64,000 bases of DNA from Saccharomonospora marina XMU15 (lineage in GTDB: Bacteria > Actinomycetota > Actinomycetes > Mycobacteriales > Pseudonocardiaceae): contig NZ_CM001439.1 of assembly GCF_000244955.1 (NCBI RefSeq), positions 1,950,628 to 2,014,627 on the forward strand, in the 5' to 3' direction. A program made the translations under genes and the position numbers. A model generated the notes under the pieces. It did no database searches, was not told the DNA's origin, and saw nothing but the letters and a program-made list of their open reading frames with translations. The stretch's first letter is position 1, and every line of letters begins with the position of its first letter. Positions 43,480-52,101 of the stretch are shown piece by piece.

Positions 43480-44541
43480 CGGGCGGTGCAGCAGCGAAGG
43501 CTTCGCGGAGATGGCGTCGGCCAGCTCCGCGAAGCGGGTTGACCCGGCCGATTCGGGGTGCGCGAGCACGGTGGGTGTTCCGGTGGTGGCGAAGGCCGGC
43601 TCCAGTGGGATGCGGGCCAGCAGGGGAGTGTCGAGAAGTTCGGCGAGCCGGGCACCCGCACCGGTGCCGAACAGGTCGTGTTCCCTGTCGCAGTCACCAC
43701 AGACGAAGCTCGCCATGTTCTCCACCACGCCTGCCAGCCGCAGCCCGACCTTGGCCATCATCCGGCCCGCGCGCAACGCGACCCGCTCCGCGCTCTCGTG
43801 CGGCGTGGTGACGAGTAGGAAATCGGCGTTGGGGAGGAACTGTGCCAGCGAGATCGAGACATCGCCGGTGCCGGGAGGCATGTCGACCACCAGGTAGTCC
43901 CGGTCGTCCCAGTGCACGTCGCCGAGCAACTGTTCCAGTGCCTTGTGCAACATGGGGCCGCGCCAGACGACAGGACCGTCCTCGGGAACGAAGTTGCCGA
44001 TCGACAGCACGGCGAACCCGTGTGCCTGCAGCGGCATGATGAGGTCGTCGACCACGGTAGGTCGTCCTGTCGCGCCGAGCAGGTGTGGCACGGAGAATCC
44101 CCAGATGTCGGCGTCGAGCAGGCCGACCCGGTGTCCGCGCGCCGCGAGGGTGGCCGCAAGGTTCACCGCCACGGTGGACTTTCCGACGCCACCCTTTCCA
44201 CTGCCGACGGCGATGATCCGCGTGCTCGATCCACTTTCGCCGATGCGGGGCACCGTGACCCGTACGCCGCCGACGACGCGGGCACGCTCCTCCTCCGTCA
44301 TGGCTGAGAGCTCCACTCGAACAGCGGTGACCTCGGGGCACTGCGACCGGACTCGCTCCGGCACCGCGCGATGAAAGTACTCGCGCAGCGGGCATTCCGC
44401 GATGGTCAGAGCCAGGTGGACGGTCACCTCGGTGCCGTCGATGTCGATTCCGCGCACCATTTCGAGGTCGACGATCGATCGGTGCAACTCGGGGTCCTCG
44501 ACGGCGCGAAGTGCCTCGAGGACGCTGTCCCGCGTGATCAT
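43462..44541 (-). CDS. mrp: Mrp/ApbC-family Fe-S cluster carrier ATPase
   Basis: A 359-residue protein with an N-terminal MIP18/DUF59 domain (about 1-95, including Cys50 in IAECPLREYF) and a P-loop domain with GSGKGGVGKSTVAVNLA. A C-terminal CGDC motif is the Fe-S scaffold site. Mrp proteins assemble or transfer [4Fe-4S] clusters. The many clusters in sHdr, LipS and EMO would need such a helper. The ATG at 44541 overlaps the stop of a 50-residue ORF upstream. It converges on the Rieske gene by 18 bases. Confidence 0.88.
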   Translation of the reverse strand: MITRDSVLEALRAVEDPELHRSIVDLEMVRGIDIDGTEVTVHLALTIAECPLREYFHRAVPERVRSQCPEVTAVRVELSAMTEEERARVVGGVRVTVPRIGESGSSTRIIAVGSGKGGVGKSTVAVNLAATLAARGHRVGLLDADIWGFSVPHLLGATGRPTVVDDLIMPLQAHGFAVLSIGNFVPEDGPVVWRGPMLHKALEQLLGDVHWDDRDYLVVDMPPGTGDVSISLAQFLPNADFLLVTTPHESAERVALRAGRMMAKVGLRLAGVVENMASFVCGDCDREHDLFGTGAGARLAELLDTPLLARIPLEPAFATTGTPTVLAHPESAGSTRFAELADAISAKPSLLHRPLPLFT

Positions 44542-44690
44542 CGGTCGGCTCCCTTCCTGGTGAAGAGCCGGATCTTCGCGTAGTGGTGCCACATCGGGCC
44601 CCGGTTGCCGCCGGAATCGGGAAAGATCGGGAGAGGGAACTTCGCCCGCAGCCGGTGAGGCGACGGGCCCCACGCACCGCTCGTCGACAT
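44538..44690 (-). CDS. 50-residue ORF translationally coupled to mrp
   Basis: An ORF from ATG 44690 to TGA 44538 encodes 50 residues, containing GAWGPSPHRLRAKFPLPIFP and PMWHHYAKIRLFTRKGADR. It has a GGGAG ribosome site and its stop overlaps the mrp start (ATGA), good evidence that it is translated. The product is basic, without cysteines or a membrane segment, and belongs to no family I know. It is the first gene of the mrp transcript, about 40 bp downstream of the AT-rich element. Confidence 0.65.
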   Translation of the reverse strand: MSTSGAWGPSPHRLRAKFPLPIFPDSGGNRGPMWHHYAKIRLFTRKGADR

Positions 44691-44731
44691 CTGACTCCCT
44701 TGTCAGGCCCGCGAAAGCGCGGGAAGCGAGA

Positions 44732-44749
44732 ATATAAGTATATAAGCAA
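44732..44749. promoter_or_regulatory. AT-rich 18-bp element, copy 2 (probable sHdr operator)
   Basis: ATATAAGTATATAAGCAA is two direct ATATAAG repeats, eight bases apart. It matches the element upstream of tusA (26250-26267) at 17 of 18 positions. It sits 42 bp before the 50-residue ORF that starts the mrp transcript and 196 bp before the thioredoxin-like gene. It marks the right edge of the sulfur island and probably binds the same regulator. Confidence 0.65.
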
Positions 44750-44945
44750 ATAGTAGTCACCTGGGGCGGGTGCCGACAAGGTCGCAGACCCGGGAAATGC
44801 GTAAGCAAGCCATGGGTTTCCGGCCGCGTTCGCGGTGCGGCCGTGGTGCTTTCGCGATGTTCGCGCAAGGTCGGCCGGGCCGGGGTGTGTCGTTATCACG
44901 CAACGCGATGTACGGTACCCGGGAGGGTATAGATCGGAGGTGTGC

Positions 44946-45317
44946 ATGGTCCCGGTGAGAGTAACGACCAAAGGTTTCGCTGCCTTCGGAACGAGTGCGG
45001 ACATTCTCTTCATCGAGTTCGATGACTCCCGTTCCCCGGTGACCGCGGCGTTTTTTCGTGCCGCGCGGCGGCATCCCGAGGTGGTGTTCGGGACGGTGGA
45101 CATCACGGCGGAGCCCGAACTCGGCCGCGCGTTCGGCATCTCGACCGTGCCGACGCTGATGATCGTCCGCGAACGAATCGTGTTGTACACGTGCCCGGTC
45201 GTACCGACCGAGCCGTTGCTGGAGGAACTGATCGCAAAGGTGCGAACCGTCGACATGGAAGCGGCGCGACGCAGGCTCGCCTCGCGTCCAGCGGTCGCAG
45301 GCAAAGGAGTGGCATGA
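44946..45317 (+). CDS. thioredoxin-fold protein lacking the CxxC motif
   Basis: A 123-residue thioredoxin-like protein. The cis-proline loop (ISTVPTLMIVRERIVL) and the central strand (VVFGTVDITAEPELGRAFG) are recognisable, but the usual WCxxC is replaced by GTSADILFIEFDDSR. A single Cys follows the cis-Pro strand (YTCPVVPTEP). It cannot be a normal disulfide oxidoreductase, but might bind or carry sulfur. ATG 44946 follows GGAGG. It overlaps the A-type carrier gene and is divergent from the mrp operon. Confidence 0.75.
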   Translation: MVPVRVTTKGFAAFGTSADILFIEFDDSRSPVTAAFFRAARRHPEVVFGTVDITAEPELGRAFGISTVPTLMIVRERIVLYTCPVVPTEPLLEELIAKVRTVDMEAARRRLASRPAVAGKGVA

Positions 45318-45658
45318 CGCAGCAGCAACTGACGGACCTCACCGTGACCGAGGCGGCCGCGGGCAAGGCCAAGGCCCTGCTCGCCAGGGAGGAGGGCGGC
45401 GGCGACCTTTCACTGCGCATCGCGGTGCAGCCGGGAGGCTGCGCCGGTCTGCGCTACCAGCTCTTCTTCGACAACCGCAGCCTGGAACAGGACCTGGTCC
45501 ACGACTACCACGGGCTGCGGGTCACGGTTGACCGGATGAGCGCGCCGTACCTGGCGGGCGCGGTGATCGATTTCGTCGATGCGATCGACCGGCAGGGGTT
45601 CACCATCGACAACCCGAACGCGTCCGGTTCCTGCGCCTGTGGTGACTCGTTCCACTGA
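45314..45658 (+). CDS. A-type Fe-S cluster carrier (HesB/IscA/ErpA family)
   Basis: A 114-residue A-type carrier. The three cluster ligands are Cys43 (QPGGCAGLRYQL), Cys107 and Cys109 (SGSCACGDSF). It collects an Fe-S cluster and delivers it to targets. Its ATGA overlap with the thioredoxin-like gene and the nearby mrp suggest a dedicated cluster-maturation unit for the Fe-S-rich sHdr, LipS and Nuo proteins. Confidence 0.88.
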   Translation: MTQQQLTDLTVTEAAAGKAKALLAREEGGGDLSLRIAVQPGGCAGLRYQLFFDNRSLEQDLVHDYHGLRVTVDRMSAPYLAGAVIDFVDAIDRQGFTIDNPNASGSCACGDSFH

Positions 45659-45722
45659 CGCGGGTGCCTTGCCCGGCGGTGCCGGCTGGCGCCGAGGGCC
45701 GGTGACCGGGTAGGACGGTTGA

Positions 45723-46628
45723 ATGACGACCACAGCGAGGCTGCGGGCCTTCGTGGCCGTGGCCGACACCGGCTCGGTGCGGGCCGCGGCGGCCCGCCTC
45801 GTGCTCACCGAGTCCGCGGTGTCGGCGGCGATCGGCGCGCTCGGTGACGAGGTGGGAGTGCCGCTGCTCGAACGCAACGGGCGAGGGCTGCGGCTCACCC
45901 CGCCCGGGGAGACCTTCGCCGAATACGCCCGCGCCATGCTCGGGCTGCACGACGAGGCGCTGTCCGCGGCCCGTGGCGACCTCGACCCGGCTCACGGACG
46001 CATCCGGCTCGCCGCGGTCACCACCGCGGCCGACCATCTGCTGCCCGCGGTGCTGGCAGGCTTTCGCGCCGACTATCCGGACGTGCAGCTTCGACTGGAC
46101 GTGGGAACCAGCGAGCACGTGTGGGCATTGCTCGATCGCCACGAGACGGACCTCGTGATCGCCGGTCGGCCACCGAGGGACACCGCCGACCTGGTGATCC
46201 GCGCCGAGCGCGGCAACGATCTCGTCCCGGTCGCCGCCCCGCCCGTCACCGCGACGTTCGATGCCGGTACCGCCACCTGGTTGATGCGCGAGGCGGGTTC
46301 GGGAACCCGCTCGACCTGCGAGGCTCTGCTCGACCAGCTGGAACTGGACCCGCCGAGGCTGACACTGGGGTCCAACGGCGCGGTCGTGGCCGGTGCCGTC
46401 GCCGGGCTCGGCATCACGCTGGTGTCCCGCGACGCCGTGGCGCGCCAGCTCGCGGCGGGAGAACTGGCGACCGTGCCGCTGCCCGGCACGCCGCTGCGCA
46501 GGCCGTGGCGTGCGGTGACCCACCGCCGGGTACCGGCGAGCGTCGACCTGCTCGTGGCACACCTGCTCGCCGGAGAGGCCTGGTGGCCATCCGATTACCC
46601 CGCGCGTTCCACCCGTGGGGGGAGCTGA
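45723..46628 (+). CDS. LysR-family regulator, CbbR-like by context
   Basis: A 301-residue LysR regulator with the N-terminal helix-turn-helix [20 protein letters not shown], then [20 protein letters not shown] and a two-lobe effector domain. It sits directly upstream of glpX-fba-cbbY in the same direction and near prk. CbbR proteins of the LysR family control Calvin-cycle genes, so this is the probable regulator. It lies 56 bp before glpX, so it may be co-transcribed. A CbbR identity is inferred from context, not from a specific motif. Confidence 0.8.
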   Translation: MTTTARLRAFVAVADTGSVRAAAARLVLTESAVSAAIGALGDEVGVPLLERNGRGLRLTPPGETFAEYARAMLGLHDEALSAARGDLDPAHGRIRLAAVTTAADHLLPAVLAGFRADYPDVQLRLDVGTSEHVWALLDRHETDLVIAGRPPRDTADLVIRAERGNDLVPVAAPPVTATFDAGTATWLMREAGSGTRSTCEALLDQLELDPPRLTLGSNGAVVAGAVAGLGITLVSRDAVARQLAAGELATVPLPGTPLRRPWRAVTHRRVPASVDLLVAHLLAGEAWWPSDYPARSTRGGS

Positions 46629-46684
46629 CCGGCGCGCGGCGCTCCTACGGTGCCGGTACGGCATCGCCACAGAAGGAGGGCCTT

Positions 46685-47716
46685 GTGACGGACAGTCCAG
46701 CGCGGCAGGCGCCGGATCGCAATCTAGCGCTCGACCTGGTCAGAGTCACCGAGGCGGCCGCGATGTCCGCGGGCAGGTGGGTCGGGCGGGGAGACAAGAC
46801 CGGGGCCGACCGCGCGGCTGTCGACGCGATGCGCGCGATGACCGACACACTGCCGATCAGCGGTGTCGTGGTGATCGGCGAGGGCGAGAAGGACGAGGCG
46901 CCCATGCTGCACAACGGCGAGCGGATCGGCACCCCGAACGCGGCGCCGTTCGACGTGGCCGTCGATCCCATCGACGGGACGACGCTGACCGCCAAGGGGA
47001 TGGGCAACGCGATCTCCGTGCTGGCGGTCAGTCCCGCGGGCACGATGTACGACCCTTCCGCGGTGTTCTACATGGACAAGCTCGTGACCGGGCCCGAAGC
47101 AGCGGACACCGTGGACATCGAGGCGCCCGTGGCACACAACGTGCGCGCCGTGGCCAAGGCCAAGGGCAGCGAACCCGAGGACGTGACGGTGTGCATGCTC
47201 GACCGGCCAAGGCACAGCAGGCTGGCCGAGGACGTACGCGCGACCGGTGCCCGGATCCGGCTGGTCTCCGACGGCGACGTGGCCGGTGCGGTGATGGCCG
47301 CGCGCGAGGGCACCGGCATCGATCTCCTGCTCGGCATAGGTGGCACTCCCGAGGGCGTCATCGCGGCCTGCGCGCTGAAGTGTCTCGGTGGCGTCATCCA
47401 GGCCCGGCTCTCGCCGCGCGACGAGGAGGAACGCGAGCGTGCGCTGAGCGCAGGGCACGACCTCGACCGCGTGCTGACCACGAACGATCTGGTGGCGGGT
47501 GAGGACGCCTTCTTCGTCGCCACCGGGGTCACCGATGGCCAGTTGCTGCGCGGCGTCAGGTACGAACGGCAGGCCGCGACCACCGAGTCACTGGTGATGC
47601 GTGCCCGCAGCGGCACCGTGCGCCTGGTGATCAGCGAGCACAAGCTCGACCGCCTCGGCACCTACAGCGTTGTCGACTATCACCACCACCTGGACGAAAG
47701 GAAGATCAGCGCGTGA
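46685..47716 (+). CDS. glpX: class II fructose-1,6-bisphosphatase (GlpX type)
   Basis: A 343-residue GlpX-type FBPase. Metal-binding motifs are [15 protein letters not shown] and [16 protein letters not shown], and the closing segment is [20 protein letters not shown]. It hydrolyses fructose bisphosphate and often sedoheptulose bisphosphate, a Calvin-cycle step. The GTG at 46685 is preceded by AAGGAGGG. The stop overlaps the aldolase start (GTGA). Actinobacteria usually have another glpX elsewhere, so this copy is likely carbon-fixation specific. Confidence 0.9.
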   Translation: MTDSPARQAPDRNLALDLVRVTEAAAMSAGRWVGRGDKTGADRAAVDAMRAMTDTLPISGVVVIGEGEKDEAPMLHNGERIGTPNAAPFDVAVDPIDGTTLTAKGMGNAISVLAVSPAGTMYDPSAVFYMDKLVTGPEAADTVDIEAPVAHNVRAVAKAKGSEPEDVTVCMLDRPRHSRLAEDVRATGARIRLVSDGDVAGAVMAAREGTGIDLLLGIGGTPEGVIAACALKCLGGVIQARLSPRDEEERERALSAGHDLDRVLTTNDLVAGEDAFFVATGVTDGQLLRGVRYERQAATTESLVMRARSGTVRLVISEHKLDRLGTYSVVDYHHHLDERKISA

Positions 47717-48729
47717 TCCAGCAAGCCGAACTGGCCGCCACCGCCACCGAGATGGTGGCACCGGGCAAGGGCATCCTGGCCGCCGACGAGAGCATCGCGA
47801 CGATGTCCGCGCGGTTGGAAAAGGCCGGGGTCGAGCCGACCGAGGACAACCGGCGCGCCTACCGGGAGCTGCTGGTCACGACACCCGCACTGGACCAGGG
47901 GATCAGCGGCGTGATCCTGTGCGACGAGACCTTCCGGCAGGCCACCTCGGACGGCAGGCCGTTCCCGGTGGCGCTCGCCGACACCGGACTGCTGCCCGGT
48001 ATCAAGGTCGACACCGGCGCCAAACCACTCGCGGCGGCGCCGGGGGAGAAGGTGACGGAAGGCCTGGACGGGCTTCGTGAGCGGCTCGAAGACTACGCGG
48101 CACTCGGTGCCAGGTTCGCCAAGTGGCGCGCGGTGATCGTGATCGGCGACGGCAGGCCCAGCAGCAGGGCGCGCCGGGCGAACGCGCACGCGCTTGCGCG
48201 CTATGCCGCGCTGTGCCAGGAGGCCGGTGTGGTACCGATCGTCGAGCCGGAGGTGCTGATGGACGGTGACCACTCCATGGCGGCGTGTGCCGCGGCGACC
48301 GCCGTGACACTGCACGAGGTGTTCGTCGAGTTGCGCGAGGCAGGTGTCGAGTTGGACGGCGTCGTGCTCAAGCCGAACATGGTGGTACCGGGTAAGTCAT
48401 CCGGTGAGGTCGCTACGCCCGATCAGGTCGCCAGGGCCACGGTCGAAACGCTGAGCGGCGCCGTCCCGGACGACGTCGCGGGTATCGCCTTCCTCTCCGG
48501 CGGTCAGCCTGCCGAGCAGGCGACGGACAACCTCGCCGCGATGCAGGGCTACGACGTGTCGTGGCCGCTCACGTTCTCCTTCGGCAGGGCACTGGTGGAC
48601 CCTGCGCTGGCGGCGTGGCGGGGCAGCCCGGACCGCGTCGCTGCCGGGCAGCAGGCGCTGGCGCACCGGGTGCGCTGCAACTCGGCCGCGCTGACCGGCG
48701 AGCCCGCCTCCCGCGACCATGTCGCGTGA
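47713..48729 (+). CDS. fba: class I fructose-bisphosphate aldolase
   Basis: A 338-residue class I (Schiff-base) aldolase. Segments [20 protein letters not shown] and [12 protein letters not shown] are typical, and the catalytic lysine is in [11 protein letters not shown]. It condenses triose phosphates to fructose bisphosphate, and could make sedoheptulose bisphosphate too. Class I enzymes are less usual than class II in actinobacteria. It is coupled to glpX and overlapped by the HAD phosphatase gene (11 bases). Confidence 0.9.
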   Translation: MIQQAELAATATEMVAPGKGILAADESIATMSARLEKAGVEPTEDNRRAYRELLVTTPALDQGISGVILCDETFRQATSDGRPFPVALADTGLLPGIKVDTGAKPLAAAPGEKVTEGLDGLRERLEDYAALGARFAKWRAVIVIGDGRPSSRARRANAHALARYAALCQEAGVVPIVEPEVLMDGDHSMAACAAATAVTLHEVFVELREAGVELDGVVLKPNMVVPGKSSGEVATPDQVARATVETLSGAVPDDVAGIAFLSGGQPAEQATDNLAAMQGYDVSWPLTFSFGRALVDPALAAWRGSPDRVAAGQQALAHRVRCNSAALTGEPASRDHVA

Positions 48730-49447
48730 GCCGTGTGCGGCCGTCGTGTTCGACGTCGACGGCACCTTGGTCGACAGCGAGCGCGACGGCCACCGGCCGA
48801 TGTTCAACGCCGCCTTCGCGGCAGCCGGCCTGCCCTACCGCTGGGATGTCGAGGAGTACGGCAGGTTGCTCGCGATCACCGGCGGGCGTCGCAGACTCGC
48901 CGCCTACCTGGAGAGCCGGGGACATGACGCGAGGGAGGCCGCCGACCTCGCCGCCCGGCTGCACCGGGACAAGACCGAGCGGATGCGCGATCTCGTGGCA
49001 AGCGGTGAGATCGCCGCGCGGCCAGGGGCCAGGGAACTGCTGCGGGAACTGGCATCGCTGGGGACGACATTGGCCGTCGCGACAACCGGCACCCGCGACT
49101 GGGTGGAGCCGTTGTTGCGGCGCTTGTTCGGCGAGGACCTGTTCGAGGTCGTGGTGACCGGCTCGGACGTCCACACGCTCAAGCCGGACCCCGCCGCCTA
49201 CGTCGAGGCCCTGAACCGGCTCGGGCTTCCCGCGTCGCACGCCATGGCGGTGGAGGACTCCGGCAACGGCCTGCGTGCCGCGGTCGCCGCGGGCCTTCGG
49301 TGCGTGGTGGTGACCAACGACTACACGCGTCACGAGGACTTCACCGGCGCGGCGGCGGTGTATCGGGGATTCGCGGCGTGGCGAGCGGACCCGGCCGCCC
49401 CGTTGCCGGTCGGGTCGCGCGCTACCGGACAGGGACCCTCGCGGTGA
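48719..49447 (+). CDS. cbbY: HAD-family phosphatase, CbbY-like
   Basis: A 242-residue HAD hydrolase with the catalytic FDVDGTLVDSERDGHRP, motif II TTGTRDW, and MAVEDSGNGLRAAVAAGL as motif IV. In Calvin-cycle clusters this family (CbbY) degrades xylulose-1,5-bisphosphate, a RuBisCO inhibitor. The adjacent fba, glpX and prk make that role plausible. No RuBisCO genes are in this window. It overlaps the end of the sensor kinase gene (convergent) by 26 bases. Confidence 0.82.
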   Translation: MSREPCAAVVFDVDGTLVDSERDGHRPMFNAAFAAAGLPYRWDVEEYGRLLAITGGRRRLAAYLESRGHDAREAADLAARLHRDKTERMRDLVASGEIAARPGARELLRELASLGTTLAVATTGTRDWVEPLLRRLFGEDLFEVVVTGSDVHTLKPDPAAYVEALNRLGLPASHAMAVEDSGNGLRAAVAAGLRCVVVTNDYTRHEDFTGAAAVYRGFAAWRADPAAPLPVGSRATGQGPSR

Positions 49448-50612
49448 CCGTGGTGCCCTCACCCGGCCGGGAAGTGACCACCAGCCGCCCGCCGATGAGC
49501 TCCGCGCGCTCGGCCATGCTGACCATTCCGTAGCCGCCCGAGGGCAGGCCGTCGCCGAAGGCCGTGGCGTCCCGATCGAAACCGAGCCCGTTGTCGCTGA
49601 TCCGCAGCACGACCTCGCTGGAATCACACAGCAGGCTCAGCCGCACCACCCTGGTGCGGGCGTGCTTGACCACGTTCTGTAGCGCCTCCTGCGCGATCCG
49701 GTACAGCGCGATCGAGGCGTGGTCCGGCAGCGCGCAGTGCTCGAGGTCCACCACCACGTCCAACTCGTCCAGCGACCTGGCCAGGCTCGCCAGGCTGTCG
49801 GCGAGCCCGAGATCGTCCAGCACCGGTGGCCGCAGTCCGTTGATCGCAGCCCTGGCCTCGTCGAAGGTGAGGTCAGCGAGCTCACGCGCACGCTCGACCT
49901 GCCCCGCGGCGAACCCGCACTCCTCGGTCAGCGTTCCCGCCGCGGCGTCGAGGTGGAAGCGAAGGCTGACCAGCCGCTGGGTGATGCCGTCGTGGATGTC
50001 CGCCGCCAGCCTGCGCCGCTCGGTCTCCTGCGCCGCGATGACCTGCTCGGTGAACCGCTCGTGTGCCCGCTCGCGGGCGGCCAGCCTCCGGTGCAGGCGA
50101 GCCTGGTGAATCGCACCGGCCAGCAGGCTGCCGATCGAGGTGAGCAGCCGCACGTCACGGTCGGTGAAGTCGCGCCGGGCACGGGTGTGCACGTTGAGCA
50201 CCCCGACGAGACCCCCTGGCTTGCTCGCCATCGGCACCGATGCCATCGACGTGTAGTCCTCGCCGCGCAACTGCGGGAAGTACCGGTAGCGCGGGTCCCG
50301 CTCCTTGTGCTCGACGATGACCACGGGTTCGCCGTGGCTGGCGGCCCATCCCGTCACGCCCTCGCCGAGCGGCAGCCGCACCGCACCGACCTGCTCGTCG
50401 AACGGCGGAGTCGCACCGAGCAGGGTCATCGAGCGGTCGGTGTCGTCGAGCACGTGCACGAAGCACACGTCGGTGTTGCTCGCGGCGGTGATCAGCGGTG
50501 CCACCTTGGCCGCGAGCAGGGTCAGTTCCGGTCCGGCCGAGATCGCCTCGATGATGCCGACCAGCAGCGCGTTCTCACGCTCGGGGTCGGCGAGGCCGAG
50601 CCTGTATCTCAC
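49422..50612 (-). CDS. GAF-domain sensor histidine kinase (NarL/LuxR-type system)
   Basis: A 396-residue soluble kinase with an N-terminal GAF domain (about 25-170: VCFVHVLDDTDRSM, GVLNVHTRARRDFTDRDVRL). A HisKA_3 dimerisation domain follows with His207 in ERRRLAADIHDGITQRLVSL, and an ATPase domain with NGLGFDRDATAF and EGTTVTARVPV closes it. There is no membrane segment, so it senses an internal signal. The GTG start overlaps the response regulator stop. The pair reads away from rpe-tkt-prk-nuo and may control it. Confidence 0.88.
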   Translation of the reverse strand: MRYRLGLADPERENALLVGIIEAISAGPELTLLAAKVAPLITAASNTDVCFVHVLDDTDRSMTLLGATPPFDEQVGAVRLPLGEGVTGWAASHGEPVVIVEHKERDPRYRYFPQLRGEDYTSMASVPMASKPGGLVGVLNVHTRARRDFTDRDVRLLTSIGSLLAGAIHQARLHRRLAARERAHERFTEQVIAAQETERRRLAADIHDGITQRLVSLRFHLDAAAGTLTEECGFAAGQVERARELADLTFDEARAAINGLRPPVLDDLGLADSLASLARSLDELDVVVDLEHCALPDHASIALYRIAQEALQNVVKHARTRVVRLSLLCDSSEVVLRISDNGLGFDRDATAFGDGLPSGGYGMVSMAERAELIGGRLVVTSRPGEGTTVTARVPVR

Positions 50613-51271
50613 TGGAAGATCCCTTCGCGCAGCGCGATGGCGACCGCGCCTGCCCGGTCGTTCACCTCGAGCTTGCGAAAGATCGCCCGGACGTGACTTT
50701 TGATCGTCTCCTCGCCCAGCACGAGTTTGGCGGCGATCGCGCGGTTGGAAAGCCCGGCGACCAGGTGGCCGAGCACCTCGCTCTCCCGCTGGGTGAGCGA
50801 CAGATGCGCGCCCGGCCAGAACTCGCCCGCCTGCAACCTCGCCGCGGAGGTGACGGCCCGCCCCGCCATGATCGGGTCGACCACCTTCTCGCCGTCGGCG
50901 GCGAGTTCGAGCTGGCGTACCAGTTCCTCGCCGCCGACCGACTTGAGCAGGTAGCCCGCCGCGCCCGCCCGCATGGCCTGGAAGAGGTACTGCTCGTCGT
51001 CGTACGCGCTCAGCAGGATGACCTTGCGGTCCGGGGTCTCCTCCAGCAGCCTGCGGCACAGGTCGAGCCCGCTCATCGAGCCGCGCAGCCGCACGTCCGA
51101 GACCACGATGTCCGGGTCGAGGCTGGCGACCAGTGACTGTGCCTCCTCCGCGTTGAGCGCCTGCCCGACGACCCGTACCCGGCCCCGGAAACGTCCCAGG
51201 ACCGCCTTGAGTCCCTCCAGGACCATGGCGTGGTCGTCGACCACGAGGACCCGCAACGGCCGGTTGTGCAT
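50609..51271 (-). CDS. NarL/FixJ-family response regulator
   Basis: A 220-residue regulator: receiver domain with Asp59 (DIVVSDVRLRGSM), conserved LLSAYDDEQYLFQAMRAGAA and the switch Lys (GYLLKS), then a LuxR-type helix-turn-helix (LTQRESEVLGHLVAGLSNRA). It is cognate to the kinase that follows and overlaps it. ATG at 51271. It is divergent from the rpe operon, which starts about 140 bp away, so that shared promoter is the probable target. Confidence 0.88.
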   Translation of the reverse strand: MHNRPLRVLVVDDHAMVLEGLKAVLGRFRGRVRVVGQALNAEEAQSLVASLDPDIVVSDVRLRGSMSGLDLCRRLLEETPDRKVILLSAYDDEQYLFQAMRAGAAGYLLKSVGGEELVRQLELAADGEKVVDPIMAGRAVTSAARLQAGEFWPGAHLSLTQRESEVLGHLVAGLSNRAIAAKLVLGEETIKSHVRAIFRKLEVNDRAGAVAIALREGIFQ

Positions 51272-51331
51272 GTGCGGAGTCTACGCGCAGGCCTGCCGTT
51301 CACCGTGTTCGTCGCATCTCCCCCTCGGCCA

Positions 51332-51345
51332 CCCCCGTGCGGGGG
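51332..51345. repeat. short GC hairpin in the response regulator-rpe promoter region
   Basis: CCCCC (51332-51336) and GGGGG (51341-51345) flank GTGC. It lies in the 137-bp region between divergent genes, so it is not an obvious terminator. It could form part of a regulator site or a 5' leader structure for rpe. Evidence is limited to the inverted repeat. Confidence 0.35.
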
Positions 51346-51408
51346 GATCGCTGGCAGGTGCAGGCGACCTAACTTCGGCTGACAACGACTCGGGAGGTTT
51401 TGCGGAGA

Positions 51409-52101
51409 ATGCAGCCGATCCCATCGCGGCCGCGCCTTGTGGCGTCGATCCTGCCCGCGGATTTCGCCAGGCTGGGCGAGGAATGCCGCGCGCTTCAGGA
51501 TGCCGGAATCGACCGCATCCAGTGGGACGTCATGGACGGTGCCTTCGTGCCGAATCTGACCGTCGGGCCCGATGTGATCGCTTCGGTGCGCCGCGTGGTC
51601 GACGTCGAGTTCGAGGCACACCTGATGGTCCAGCGACCCGAACCGCTGCTCGAACGCTGGGTCGAGGCCGGGTGCGAGATCGTGATCGTCCACGCGGAGA
51701 CCTGCGTGCACCTGCACCGGACCCTGGCGCGGCTGCGTGAACTCGGCGTGCGCGCCGGTGTCGCGCTGAATCCGGCGACACCGCTTTCGGCGGTGGCCCA
51801 CGTGCTCGACCTGGTGGACCTGGTGCTGGTGATGACCGTCAATCCCGGTTTCGGCGGCCAGGCCTACCTGTCCACGATGGAGTCGAAGATCGCCGAGGCG
51901 GCAGCGCTCATCGGTCGCGCGGGCAGGGCGATCGAACTGGAGGTCGACGGCGGGATCGGGCCGGATTCCATCGCCGGTGCGGCGCGTGCCGGTGCGAACA
52001 CGTTCTGTATCGGGTCGGCGCTGTTTCGCAGCCGCGACGCGATGTCGCAGGAGCTGGCCCGGCTGCGGCAGCTGGCCACGGCGAGCGAGGACGCGGCATG
52101 A
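51409..52101 (+). CDS. rpe: ribulose-phosphate 3-epimerase
   Basis: A 230-residue TIM-barrel epimerase with [36 protein letters not shown] and [11 protein letters not shown], giving the conserved catalytic Asp and metal His residues. It interconverts ribulose- and xylulose-5-phosphate. ATG 51409 fits the GGGAGG site; a TTG at 51400 is closer to it. It opens a run of rpe-tkt-prk-nuo with overlapping start-stop codons. A second housekeeping rpe is expected elsewhere. Confidence 0.9.
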   Translation: MQPIPSRPRLVASILPADFARLGEECRALQDAGIDRIQWDVMDGAFVPNLTVGPDVIASVRRVVDVEFEAHLMVQRPEPLLERWVEAGCEIVIVHAETCVHLHRTLARLRELGVRAGVALNPATPLSAVAHVLDLVDLVLVMTVNPGFGGQAYLSTMESKIAEAAALIGRAGRAIELEVDGGIGPDSIAGAARAGANTFCIGSALFRSRDAMSQELARLRQLATASEDAA

